A stretch of 64,000 nucleotides of DNA from Pipra filicauda (Eukaryota > Chordata > Aves > Passeriformes > Pipridae): assembly GCF_003945595.2 (NCBI RefSeq), contig NW_024104312.1, forward strand, positions 930,001 to 994,000, in the 5' to 3' direction. This document shows, piece by piece, positions 23,885 through 34,100 of the stretch. Both the position numbers and the translations under genes were made by a program. Positions within the stretch are counted from its first letter, which is position 1, and the number at the start of each line of letters is the position of its first letter. The notes below the pieces were generated by a model. The model was not told where the DNA came from, ran no database searches, and saw only the letters and a program-made list of their open reading frames with translations.

Positions 23885-24451
23885 CTAGCTGCCCGTCTCC
23901 TCAAATTCACTGTAGGGGGATGAAGCTGAAGAAGTTTTAGACTCTCCATCACTGTTGCACTCCCGTGGGGGACCAGGACTGGGAACTTCTGGGAGCTCCT
24001 TGGCAGAGAGCGTTTCCTTGCTGTTAGAGCCTAAGGAATGGCAGTCCAGCAAGCTCTGCAGGTGTTTGATGTAGCTTATTGCAGCTCTCAGGGTCTCCAC
24101 TTTGCTGAGGCGCTTGTCAGTGAATTCCTTGGGCAGGTGCTCTCTCAGGCGTGTGTATCCCTCGTTCACGCAGCGCACCCGCTGCCTTTCCCTCTCGTTC
24201 CTCTTTCGAATGAAGGCAGGCTCAAAGGAATAGTCATAGATGCCCATGTAGCCAGGGAATGGGATGTAGGAGATACGACCTGTGTGCCCACTATAGGCTT
24301 GCTCCCAGTAAGATGGGTCCAGATGGAAAGGAACCCCAAAGGGCTCTCTCAGGGGTATCCCGTGGGAATGCACATGGCCGTTAGCCAGAGACATAGCTCC
24401 TGGAAATGCAATCCTGTTCAATAGTCTGTCATCATCTTTAGTGTTGTCCAT
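23885..24451 (-). CDS. ASCL4: ASCL4, achaete-scute family bHLH transcription factor
   Basis: Intact single-exon gene of 188 codons plus TAG. The basic helix-loop-helix spans roughly residues 82-135. The basic region RKRNERERQRVRCVN has the Asn-Glu-Arg core that contacts E-box DNA, followed by helix 1, the loop PKEFTDKR and helix 2 (LSKVETLRAAISYIKHLQ). Family members bind CANNTG sites as dimers with E proteins in the nucleus. Assignment to ASCL4 rather than ASCL1, 2, 3 or 5 rests on the FEPAF lead into the basic region and on the C-terminal tail with ECNSDGESK and a SEFEETGS end, both as I recall human ASCL4. The start is the ATG at 24449-24451, with a strong context (A at -3, G at +4); the in-frame codon six upstream is GTG and was not used. 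Human ASCL4 is reported in fetal skin. It is transcribed away from PRDM4 and converges on RTCB. Confidence 0.95.
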   Translation of the reverse strand: MDNTKDDDRLLNRIAFPGAMSLANGHVHSHGIPLREPFGVPFHLDPSYWEQAYSGHTGRISYIPFPGYMGIYDYSFEPAFIRKRNERERQRVRCVNEGYTRLREHLPKEFTDKRLSKVETLRAAISYIKHLQSLLDCHSLGSNSKETLSAKELPEVPSPGPPRECNSDGESKTSSASSPYSEFEETGS

Positions 24452-24646
24452 GCTTCTTTTTTTTCTCACCAGTGGAATGTTAGTTCCCGAATTTGGCTTC
24501 CAGTGTATTAATCCAACATTTGTATAGGTACTGTGCCCCGCAGGCTGCAGTTTCTTCCTGTGTTGTATAAAAACTCAGATCTGAAAGCACAGCTAACAAC
24601 TCATGAGGTCCACTCTGTGCCTGGAAATCAGCTCTAAGCCCTGTTG

Positions 24647-24653
24647 TTTTTAT
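24647..24653 (-). promoter_or_regulatory. ASCL4: TATA-box-like element upstream of ASCL4
   Basis: TATAAAA on the minus strand, about 200 bases before the chosen ATG. That is a plausible position for a tissue-restricted TATA promoter with a 5' leader of about 165-170 bases. Only the motif and spacing support this. Confidence 0.4.
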
Positions 24654-24699
24654 ACATGTAGGATGCCAGCTAATGTACAGACAGGTTTCGAGGACCATC

Positions 24700-27600
24700 A
24701 CTCCACACTTTAAACCCTTCTTTTCCTCTGATCTTCATATTTCAAAAGATAATAAGAGGGTTCCTGTGTATTCCTTTTCTCTCCACTTGAAATTATGACC
24801 ATAAGAGTTAATGCCAAACATAAATAATCTTCCAGGCTCTAAACACTTCTCATGTATTGTAATCCATGATATCGTTTGATATAATTGCCTCCAAAAGATG
24901 GGTAATTTGCAAAGTTTACAGAGATCTTCAAAGTTTTGGCAGAACTCCTCCCTTTCAGGAACCAAGGATCTTCTGTCATCTGAAAACTACCCAAAGGCTT
25001 TTCACAATGAAATCCAAAAGACAACTGCAAGCTTTGTTGTTTTGGCTGCTCTGGTCTAACTGAAACAGCTCACAAGCAGTTTGCAGAACTTATATGGTAA
25101 GTCTCTAGCTTTCTGGGAAAGCCGAGAAATCTTCAAAGGGAAGAGTGCTCTCTTGTGGTTGCAAGTCATGTCAGATCAAGAATGCAATATGTGCAAGTGT
25201 AAGAGGAAAACTGCTTTCTTTGCCCTAAGAGAGGCTTTTTCAACAAATGTGAGTTTCACAAATTGAACATGAGCATTTTCAAAAAATCTTCAACATTTTG
25301 AGAGTTTCTGCTCACTGTAAGAATGTCTTGGTCATCACTGTGAGCACCTGCTTCAGATAAACAAAAAAAAGGTGATGCCTTGATAGCCCCACGTGCAGCT
25401 ATTAGTAGATGTTTACATAGATTTAACTCACCTGATGGACCCTACACACTGCTTTAGTGGGGGAGCAGAAAATCCCTCGACTCTGCCAGATTTATGCTGT
25501 GTCCTCCAGTTTGCCTGCAGCTTGCCCATGAAAAGAGGTGGACAAAAGGACTTTTGACAGTGTAAGGTCATAATGTCCTTGTCTGTGCCTTTCCTCTGAG
25601 ATATCCTGCTGTGTTAGGATCTTCTTCTGCAGCAATTTGAGGGTCTTTGACTTTTCCCACATTTTTGTTCAAGAGCTCCATAGTTACATTTTTTTGTTGA
25701 AAACACATCTTAACAGTTTTATCATCTTAACAGAATTTCCAGACTATCAGTCTGGAAAGTGGAACATTTGGTGTGGGAGAGCTGTGGGAAGGGACGGACA
25801 TGAAAAGATACAGGTATGTAGGCTCTATTAAAACTGTTCTTTTGCTCAAAATGAAAGTTTCCACCCTGTTTAGTCTCTCATGCCAAACTGCCTCAGTAGT
25901 GTGAGTAACTGAAACAACATCCTCCACTCTGATAAACACATTTGTGTTTCTGCTGAGTTAGAAACCAGCAGCAATGATGTTAGCATACATTTTCAAGTCA
26001 GCCATTGTGTCTTTGCTGGCCTATTCTGCAGCTTCAAAAAACAATGGTAATCTTCAAAGCATGATGAACGTACAGGCAGACTGTTCCAGACAGGCATGAG
26101 TGAGAAGAATCCTGGACTCTGGTTTATGTTGGGGCAGAATCAGCACCAAAATGGCTCAAAAGCCAGGACAACCACCCATTTACTTTCACCTCCATCACTG
26201 ACATGGACTAGCAAGAACTGGTGTTTGAAGCTGAAGGCTTTGTAGCATCACCTAAGAGATAGCCAGTGGTTTTCATGAGGGGTTGAGATCTTTTCCAGTC
26301 ACAACCAAGTATCTTTCCAAAATATGTGCCATAGCTCAGATGGAATGTATAGGTGTGAGGTAAAAATTACCGAAGAATGCCCCATGGCATGTACAATTAA
26401 TTTCATAACCAAATAATTGAGAGACTTTCTGCCTTTTAAAAGGTCTTCAGAAACGGTTGATCAGGATGGATTCTTCAATATCACTTACACTATAAACTCT
26501 GTTGTCCAGAAGAAACGTTTTCAGAAATGAATGATTAAAAGAAAATAACTCCTTCACTGTAGCGCTAAGGTAGGCCAGGACTTTAAGGTTTCCTAAAACA
26601 AAGAGGATGTTGACCTCTAAGCAAATACCTGAAGTAGGAAAAGGACATTCAATCTCTGTCATCATTTGACTGAAAACGTTGCTTTCTGGCAGTATTCCTG
26701 AAGCATGCCTCTTGGGGGGTCTCAGCTGCCAGATGATTTCACAGCTCTCCATGACCTTGCCAGCAGTCTAGCCATGTTCAAAAGGCAGGGTTACGTTTCA
26801 GTTCTGTCATGCAAATGCACTATGCCCTGCTGCCAGACCTCTTTTCTATGTTTACTGTAAATGCAGGCCACCGGCACTTCCCAGAGTGTCACAATTGCAC
26901 CTGTGCCAAACAGACATCTGCTCTTCTGACAGAAAATCCACATTGCTAATCCTTTAGGGAAATACATGAAGAAAAATTACAGGTAGATGTTAATTGTTAA
27001 GCTGAATGATTGAAGCTGATCTCGCATCAAATGGACTCTGAAGTCTGAATTTGTTTGTGTGCGACAAATAAGAAAATACGCCACAGACTTCTGATGAATG
27101 TGGTATCTTGTTTACAATCTAATGTCACTTGCTCGGAAAGGGATTTGCCCCTGGGAAGAGAGCCAGAGCAAGGCCAACGCACCTTATTTCTCACTGAAGG
27201 TCCTTGTTAATAGTGCTAGCAGGATTAAAGCAATGTCTCCTTCCTGCACTGACTTCTGCAGAAAGAAGACCCTTCTCAACATGTCTGCACATGCAGACAC
27301 AGTGAAAGTAGCAGGTCTGGTCCACCAAAGGGAAAGGCTAATACACGTTCTTTTCAGTTTTAAGAGTAGGTTAAGACTACATGGATAATGTTCCTCTTCT
27401 AAGATAAGCCCTTGATCTTCTTTCTTACACTGTTTCTCCAATTAACTCCTCTTCACACATTTGTCTGGACGATCCTTTGACTCCAGAATGCAATATCCTC
27501 CATGCTGATACAAAGCAGATGGCCTGATTTGCTTTCCAGGTGGTAGAAATGAGATGTTGTTCACTGCTCTACAATGGCAGAGGTCGTACTGTTTGCGTAC

Positions 27601-30150
27601 ATATTGTATGTTTCGGTTTGGTTTGGTTTGCTTGGTTTGTTTGTGATCTTGTTGTCGGTTTTTTGTTTTGTTTTGCTTTTATAATACAAAGTCTGGGAGA
27701 TTCCTTAAAGACTCCATTGTCTATGGCATTTGAACAGGTTTCCTTCCTTCTCTCTTTCCTTTTACTTCACTATAAACACTTAATTACCCAGCCACAATGA
27801 ACAGAAAATATTTCTGACATATCTAAAAATAAAACATTAAGGCATTTTCCTTCCAGATATAACTTAGTTGTGATTTTAATTGCATATATCCTAAAACAAT
27901 ATTTATAAGTATGTAATCTTTGTACAAAAGAACCGTCAACATGATCACACTCTCACATGGATAACACTATTGACACTACATAGTGATTGCTTTGAACTAC
28001 TTTGAATTATTCAAAGAAAGAGATTTTCCTTGGCCCTGTGTCCCTCTGTGTGTGAAAAAAAAGTCATCAGTTGAAATATTGTAGTAGAAACACAAGAGTC
28101 AGTTGAACACAGGCAAGTCCACCTATTTCCCAAAAGATGATGTCTGAACTGTTTTATCAGTAGATACATTACTGAGAAGGAAGAAGAAGAAAATCCGTGG
28201 GGAGTTTAAAAAGAAACTCTCACAACATCGTGCACTTCCTATATTTTAATTGGCTGTAATTATATTAAATTGTAGTATTTATTATACATATCATAGTTTG
28301 TCTAGGCTGCTGCAATTTATTAACAGACATAAAAATATGCAATTAACAGATTTTCTTGTTAACTGTATGCCACAGAATGACAGTAATAACTTCACTTGAC
28401 ACTGAGACACAGGAATACAAGATTCAATAGGTTTGTGTCTCTCTAATCCTGTTCTGTCATTAAGCATGGGCCATCTCTTTCCAGCTTTATAGCTAGAAGT
28501 GAGAGCTGCACATAAACTACCCAGGTTTCATAGTGTGACTATCACCAAAATACAGGCCTGCAAAGTGCTGACAAGGATACCTGAAAAGGTGGTGAGAAAT
28601 TTGGATTTTTGATGTTAAAAAAGTTGGCTTCAGCCATTGCTTTTTGCATAATCTTCATTCCAATGTAATTCTGCTTGCTCTGAGAAAGAACCCAAGGGCA
28701 GATTTGCAGTAGCAGAAGAGAACTGATTGTACGGAGATGTGGGCGTGGTCCAGCAGGGACTTTGGCTCATGCTACAGGGAAGGACTGAAGCATGCTCACT
28801 GCATTTCTTTCCTCTCTGGTTTCATGAGTCTCCCTTATCTTTTTAGTGTCTCCAGGATCTGAAGACAACTTGAAAAATAGCTTGACAATTTGTTCCTCAC
28901 GCAGCAAGTACTGCTATAAATGTCAATAAACCAAGCTTTCAGGACACATAGTGCAGTCGTCTTATCAAAACCCTTCACATATAATAAAAGTGTTTGGTAT
29001 ATAAAAAATATCTTTCCTTGGAGAAGAAACAGTCCCCAAATGTGTTTTATCACAATACCTTGGGCATGCAGCATACATCTCTGTAGACACAGATTAATTT
29101 CTCATTCAGTGACACTTCATATTATCACTGGCTTCCTTTGATACTTGTGCTTTAAACTGGTAGTTAAGATTTAAGATATTCTGTGTTCAATGGAGTAAAG
29201 TGACTACAAAAAAAGCTGGAATCTCAGAGGACTCACATTTGACAGTAGGAAAAAAACCACTCTTATCTGTGTATGATTACATCCAATCTGGCTCATAGGC
29301 TCAAAGTATTACTTTCAGCTCAGATAGCTGAAATAGCACAAGGATTTCAGCACCAGGGCACTTCTGCGGTAGAATTACACTATCATAATTGGCATTAAGA
29401 CAAGCTGAGGGCTTGGGATAACCTAGCATTTCAGGACAGAACTGAGATGTACTGAGCATAACTGCAGAGTTGTAAAGATGAGAACAGAAAATTGAAGGTC
29501 TCCTGTCATCTCCTATGTATTAGGGAATGCAAAGTGAAGAGAGAGATTTTTGGGCTTGTAAGAATTTGCTGCAATTTCTAAGAAAGATGTGAAGTATTAG
29601 CACCATGTGAATATGTGGTACTACATACACAAAAATGAAACACACATAAAGCCCCTATCAGAAGATTATCAGCCCCTAAAAACCTGAGGACTCGATGAGT
29701 TCATTCTTGACTTGATGAAATAATGTTTGTGGGCCAATTCAGCTACAGTCAGTCATGGTTAGGGTAAGGATTATCTGGCTTAGTGGATGAGATGTTGTGG
29801 GATATGTGGTAAACTAAATGAGGTCATTCTTTTTGTCATGAGTGACAGAGGCCTGGATTTACTTTGCCTAAATGTACTCCTTTAGATGTTACATATTTAG
29901 ACTAAAGCAATTACACAGGTCCCAGTTAAAGGCCATAGCTATAGAAAGGCAGATACAAAGGAAATTCTCACACATCTCAGACAACAACTTCAGGATGGAA
30001 TGAAGCACTCTGCAACAGACTGTTTTCTCTCCTTCAGCTACAGAGAGAGCTTGAAGAACTAGTGTATACAAGGTGTTTAACTTTCTGACAGGTATAGCCA
30101 AATGAGGAGAGCATGTTTCCACCCCTAGAAGAACTGATAGGTTTGTACTG
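24700..30150. other. AT-rich intergenic DNA between ASCL4 and PRDM4
   Basis: The two genes are divergent here. No exon or clear transposon is recognised. The one low-complexity stretch of note is the T/G-rich run at about 27610-27681 made of GGTTT and GTTTT units. The proximal part, above 24650, should contain ASCL4 promoter sequence. Confidence 0.45.
27610..27681. repeat. T/G-rich low-complexity stretch
   Basis: Imperfect GGTTT followed by GTTTT units in AT-rich intergenic DNA. Confidence 0.8.
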
Positions 30151-30153
30151 AAC

Positions 30154-30240
30154 TGGAATGACTCTCTCAGATCCTACATTTTAGGCCCTTTAGATCATGG
30201 AATGACTCTTATGGATCCTACATTTATGTTCTTCAGATCA
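30154..30240. repeat. Imperfect tandem duplication, unit about 44 bases
   Basis: Copy one (30154-30197) and copy two (30198-30240) abut directly. Both start TGGAATGACTCT, share GATCCTACATTT in the middle, and end AGATCA. The rest has diverged to about three quarters identity. Confidence 0.85.
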
Positions 30241-30324
30241 AAAGAGAGAAGACAGAAAAATACTGAGAGTTTCCTCCTGTGCAGACAGACATCTTATCAA
30301 GGGATGTCTCATTTAATGAGGCAT

Positions 30325-30480
30325 CATTTACGTGTCAGGCACAATCAAATTACCAAACCACATTACGGTGTTTCAGGAAACAGCTGTTCACCCCGGCACT
30401 TAAGGAACATGTAGATTGACTTGAGCTGCATATGTGATGATTATCCACGTGTCAGGCGAAAGCAAGCTACAAAACTACTC
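30325..30480. repeat. Pair of diverged direct repeats upstream of PRDM4
   Basis: Blocks of about 41 bases starting at 30324 and 30440 share the exact core ACGTGTCAGGC and scattered flanking matches (about 30 of 41). They sit 116 bases apart and 250-400 bases upstream of the CpG island. The second copy forms a full CACGTG box. Confidence 0.55.
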
Positions 30481-30951
30481 GCAGGCATCAAGAGATTCCT
30501 TTGCAATGTCGCCTCAACCGAAATGCTACATATGAGCCATAAATCAGTTCATAACTGAACGATAATGTGCAGAAGGTAGCTGGTGATGGTTCCAGACGAC
30601 ACGAGACACAACCCTCTAATGACAGCAGACATATACGGATGTAACGGGCAGGCAGTGAGACAGCTGGGAGAATTGTGTGGGAATATTGTGTGGAACCACT
30701 GTGTGGAAAACCAGAGCACGCATCGCTCCCTTCCGAAAGGCGCGGCACGGGGAACGCTGGGCACGGGCTCTCGGTCAGCCGGCGGAGCCGGGGCGGGCGG
30801 TGAGGGGCCGAGTCCCGGGGCGGTGGCGCCGCTTCCGCCGCCGAGCGCCACAGCCAGGAAGCGGCGCCGTCCCCTCCCGCCGCCATCACCGCCGCCCGCT
30901 CCCGCCTCCCCCGCCCGCCCGCGCCGGGCCCGCGCCGCCCGGGGCCCGCCC

Positions 30952-31050
30952 ATGAGACGGCGGCGGCGGCGCTGGGGGTTGCGGCCGGGCCGTGCCTGGG
31001 GCCGGAACCGGGGCCGGGGGCAGGCGGCGGGCCGGGGCCGAGGGCCCTGA
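30952..31050 (+). other. Upstream open reading frame 1 in the PRDM4 leader
   Basis: ATG at 30952 opens 32 codons, very arginine- and glycine-rich because of the CGG composition, ending TGA at 31048-31050. The stop overlaps the next ATG as TGATG. It exists in mRNA only if transcription starts upstream of 30952. Confidence 0.4.
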
Positions 31051-31103
31051 TGCGGCTGCGGGCGCTCCGCCGCCGGAGAGGCGCCGGGCTCCATGCACCC
31101 CAG
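31050..31103 (+). other. Upstream open reading frame 2, overlapping the PRDM4 start
   Basis: ATG at 31050 runs in a different frame from PRDM4 through the end of exon 1. After splicing it reads two more codons of exon 2 and stops at TGA, so it would encode about 20 residues. It overlaps the PRDM4 ATG at 31093 and could damp initiation there. Confidence 0.4.
31093..31103 (+). CDS. PRDM4: PRDM4 first coding exon (11 coding bases)
   Basis: ATGCACCCCAG followed by the donor GTGAGC. It joins to AATGAATGAAATG at 32645, giving Met-His-Pro-Arg-Met-Asn-Glu-Met; human PRDM4 begins Met-His-His-Arg-Met-Asn-Glu-Met. If this exon were skipped or replaced, translation could begin at the ATG at 32646 with the loss of four residues. 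Confidence 0.8.
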
Positions 31104-34100
31104 GTGAGCACCTCGGAGAGGCGGGCGGGACCCCGGCCGATGGGGCGGGCAGGGGAGGGTGTCCCTAAAGCGTTCAGCGCCTCCCGCAGGCCCCGAGGCT
31201 CGGTCCCGGGTCGAAGGTGGTGGTTCCCTCCCTTGGGCATCGCCATCCTCAGCAGCCGCTTGGGCCGAGGGATAAATGCCCTGCCCCGGCGTGCAGCCGG
31301 AGCCCTCGGCACCGTCCCTGGAGGCAGGTGGCAGGGTAGGGCAGTGCGTGTGCGGAGCTGGGTGGACGCGGTGTGAAAGTCGGCGACGCCGTTCGTGCGG
31401 CTCAGCCCTCCGGGTGTCAGGTGCTGTGCGGGGGGCTGGGGGCGGACTCGATGGTCCCTGTGGGCCCCTTCCGAGATCTTCCGCTGTTAACTCGCTAGAG
31501 TTCGGTGTATTTGGCTGTTTTCCTGGGTGAGCGGTATACCTTTCCTTACTGGAATGGCAGTCTAAGGTCCAGCTCTCCATCAGTACTGCAGCACCTGGGC
31601 CTGCTGCTCGCAAGGGCCATGTGACAGGCTGGACCAGCGGGGAGGGTGTTGGGTCTCCTTGCCTGAGTTGTGGCTGCTGTGGGGTAGCTGGTCTGTCCGG
31701 CCCTATGAGCTGCTGGTTAGAGCTGCTGTGTGGGCAGGAGGGCCAGGGTGGGCAGAGCATAGGCCAGGCAGAGCTTGTGAAGTTCCGACAAGCATGAGTT
31801 GACCGTGTCTCCTTGGTGTCCCCATCCCTATGGACTGGTTTGGGCTGCATGTGCAGCCTGAGACCCCAGAGGATAGATGTGCCTGGAGCTGACATGGTTT
31901 GGCGATTTCAGGTGTTGGGCAGCGCATTGGCTCCTGCAGCTCTACGACCACTGATGTGGTGTGTGCTCACCTGAGCCATGCAGGCACTCAGGAACCAGTA
32001 TTTGCTTACTCTGAAATAACGTGTCACCCATGGTGCCAATTTGTAATGGAATAGGAGCATGTAGAACCAGACTGAGGCAGCCTATTAAAATTCTGTACTA
32101 TGACTGTTTTGCAGTGGTAACTCTTGTCACTGTTGGCCTGGTTTGAACTGATGGTGAACTAGAGATTTTGTGTCCATTACCAGTGGGAAGTGATCTCTCC
32201 CCCGACTTTGGTTTTCAAACGTGAATGTGGTGTCCAGAAGTCATGAAATTTAAATCAGGTGCTGTTGTCTGAGTATTTGTAACATTCAGCTTGCAAATTG
32301 ATCTGTGTTCACAATACTTTAATCACAGTGGCTTTGACTGCTAGGAGCGAGACTGTGTTTTCTGAATGGTGAGGAAAAAGCTATGGTCTGATTGTCTTTT
32401 TGAACTAGTTTTAAATCCTTATTATTGCTATGTAATCTGGTCAATACGTATTGATCGTGATGTGATGACGATGTGAGTGGCTGATGTGCTTTATGCTTAG
32501 CTTTCTAAGGCAAAGTTTTTATGCGCCAATGTCTGAGTTTTTTTGCTCAGCCCTTCCTCACCACAGTACAGTCAGTAATCAGGAATGCTCTTGCATCTGT
32601 TTCTTTGTCTTTTTCCCCCTCCCCTCTCTGTTCCCTGGCTCCAGAATGAATGAAATGAACCTGAGTCCTGTAGGGATGGACCAGCTGACCTCATCCTCTG
32701 TGAGCAATGCCCTGCCGGTCTCGGGGAGTCACTTGGGGTTGGCGGCGTCCCCCACTCACAATGCCATACCAGCACCAGGTAACGGGGAAAGGCCCCACAA
32801 AGGGTATTGCAGCTCATGCTCTGTGTTTTACTGTCACAGGAATGGTCATAACTGAGTAGCAAGGCTTGCTCTGATAGCAAGTCATATCTTTAGCAGGTGG
32901 TGAGGTGATGTAGAGTTGGGGAAGGGGAGACCATAAATCGTTGCTGATGTGGGCAAAGCAAAAGGCATGAGTCTTATCAGGCTTACACCTTAGTGGCAGC
33001 CTTGTTTTGTTCGGGGTGGGGGGGTGGGGGGTGGGGGTGGTGGGGGTGGTGGTGTCGGTGTCGTTGGTTTGCACTGTAGGGGAGTAGTAGCAGAATCCTT
33101 TGAAATACAAACTATAGCTGAAGATCTGCCTCCATCTGAGTCTAATCTCTCTCAGGTGAAAATAATGATTTTTCACCTGTGAAGCAAAATTGTTTTCCTA
33201 GCTCTTTTTTTTCAGGGGATTGCACAGACAGAAGTCCATTACAATTGTAAAGTAGAAGCGAGCCCTACAAAACGTATCCAGAAAAGATCTGGCTGTATTC
33301 AGGCATACCTCTCAGTGCTGTGATAACTGATCCTTTCTTTGAAGCTTGCCACCTTACTTTGACAGTACCATGCTGTATTTCCATAGGGAGAGAGCTCCTG
33401 AGGAGCTTCATTAGTTTGTGTGTTCCTAAACTTAAGTAGTTCTGTTGAGTTTAAATTGGCATTTTCTCTTGCAGGCTTGCCTGTTGCAATTCCAAACTTG
33501 GGCCCCTCCTTGAGTTCCTTGCCCTCTGCTCTATCTCTGATGCTCCCAATGGGTATTGGGGATCGAGGAGTGATGTGTGGTATACCAGAGAGAAACTACA
33601 CCCTACCTCCGCCACCATACCCTCACCTGGAGAGCAGCTATTTCAGACACATTCTACCTGGTAAGTTGTCTGGTGGTGATGGAGGGGAAAAGAAAGAGAA
33701 ACTGTTTTAAGAGCCACCTGTTTCTGTCCTGAAGCCGGCAAGACTGACTGTTTTGCAGAGCTGTTATTTCCATGCCTTTGTCTGGAGGCTGTTGTGTCAT
33801 TTACACACCTTTATTTTCAGGTATCTTTTGCTGTACTTGTGAATGAAGAGAATTGCAGGGCATTTTCTATTTAAACCAAACCTTTGATTGCTACTCCTGC
33901 TTTGGTTTTTAAGATTAACAGAAAACAAAGCATGCCTGGGTTCTGTCTCCAGTGTCTTACAGTTTGAAAGCTGCTTCTATTTTTCTTCTCCTATAGGCTG
34001 AAGCAGTACTTAATATGTGCATAACAGTAGGTCACAACAGTTCAAAGCTCAAAAAGGGCAAACCATCAGCTGAGGAGTTTGGGCTCTTTCCCAATGGCAC

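Larger units (their letters stand above)
30715..31480. promoter_or_regulatory. PRDM4: CpG island promoter of PRDM4
   Basis: An abrupt block of very high G+C with abundant CpG, short CGG runs and GC boxes such as GGGGCGG, surrounding the first coding exon of PRDM4. No TATA box is seen, as is usual for a broadly expressed CpG promoter. The transcription start is probably within about 30750-31050 but cannot be fixed from sequence alone. Long open frames on both strands here are a by-product of the base composition. Confidence 0.85.

Noticed and set aside
24452..24469. Six-codon N-terminal extension of ASCL4
   Set aside because: The extension begins with GTG, not ATG. The ATG at 24449-24451 has a strong initiation context.
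30488..31895. Very long open frames (274 and 448 codons) on the minus strand across the PRDM4 CpG island
   Set aside because: Stop codons are scarce in such GC-rich DNA. The translations are low-complexity Pro/Arg/Ala and resemble nothing known, and they cross the PRDM4 first exon in antisense.
32814..33176. Thr/Pro-rich minus-strand open frame of 120 codons
   Set aside because: The repetitive stretch is just the complement of the G-rich run in PRDM4 intron 2.
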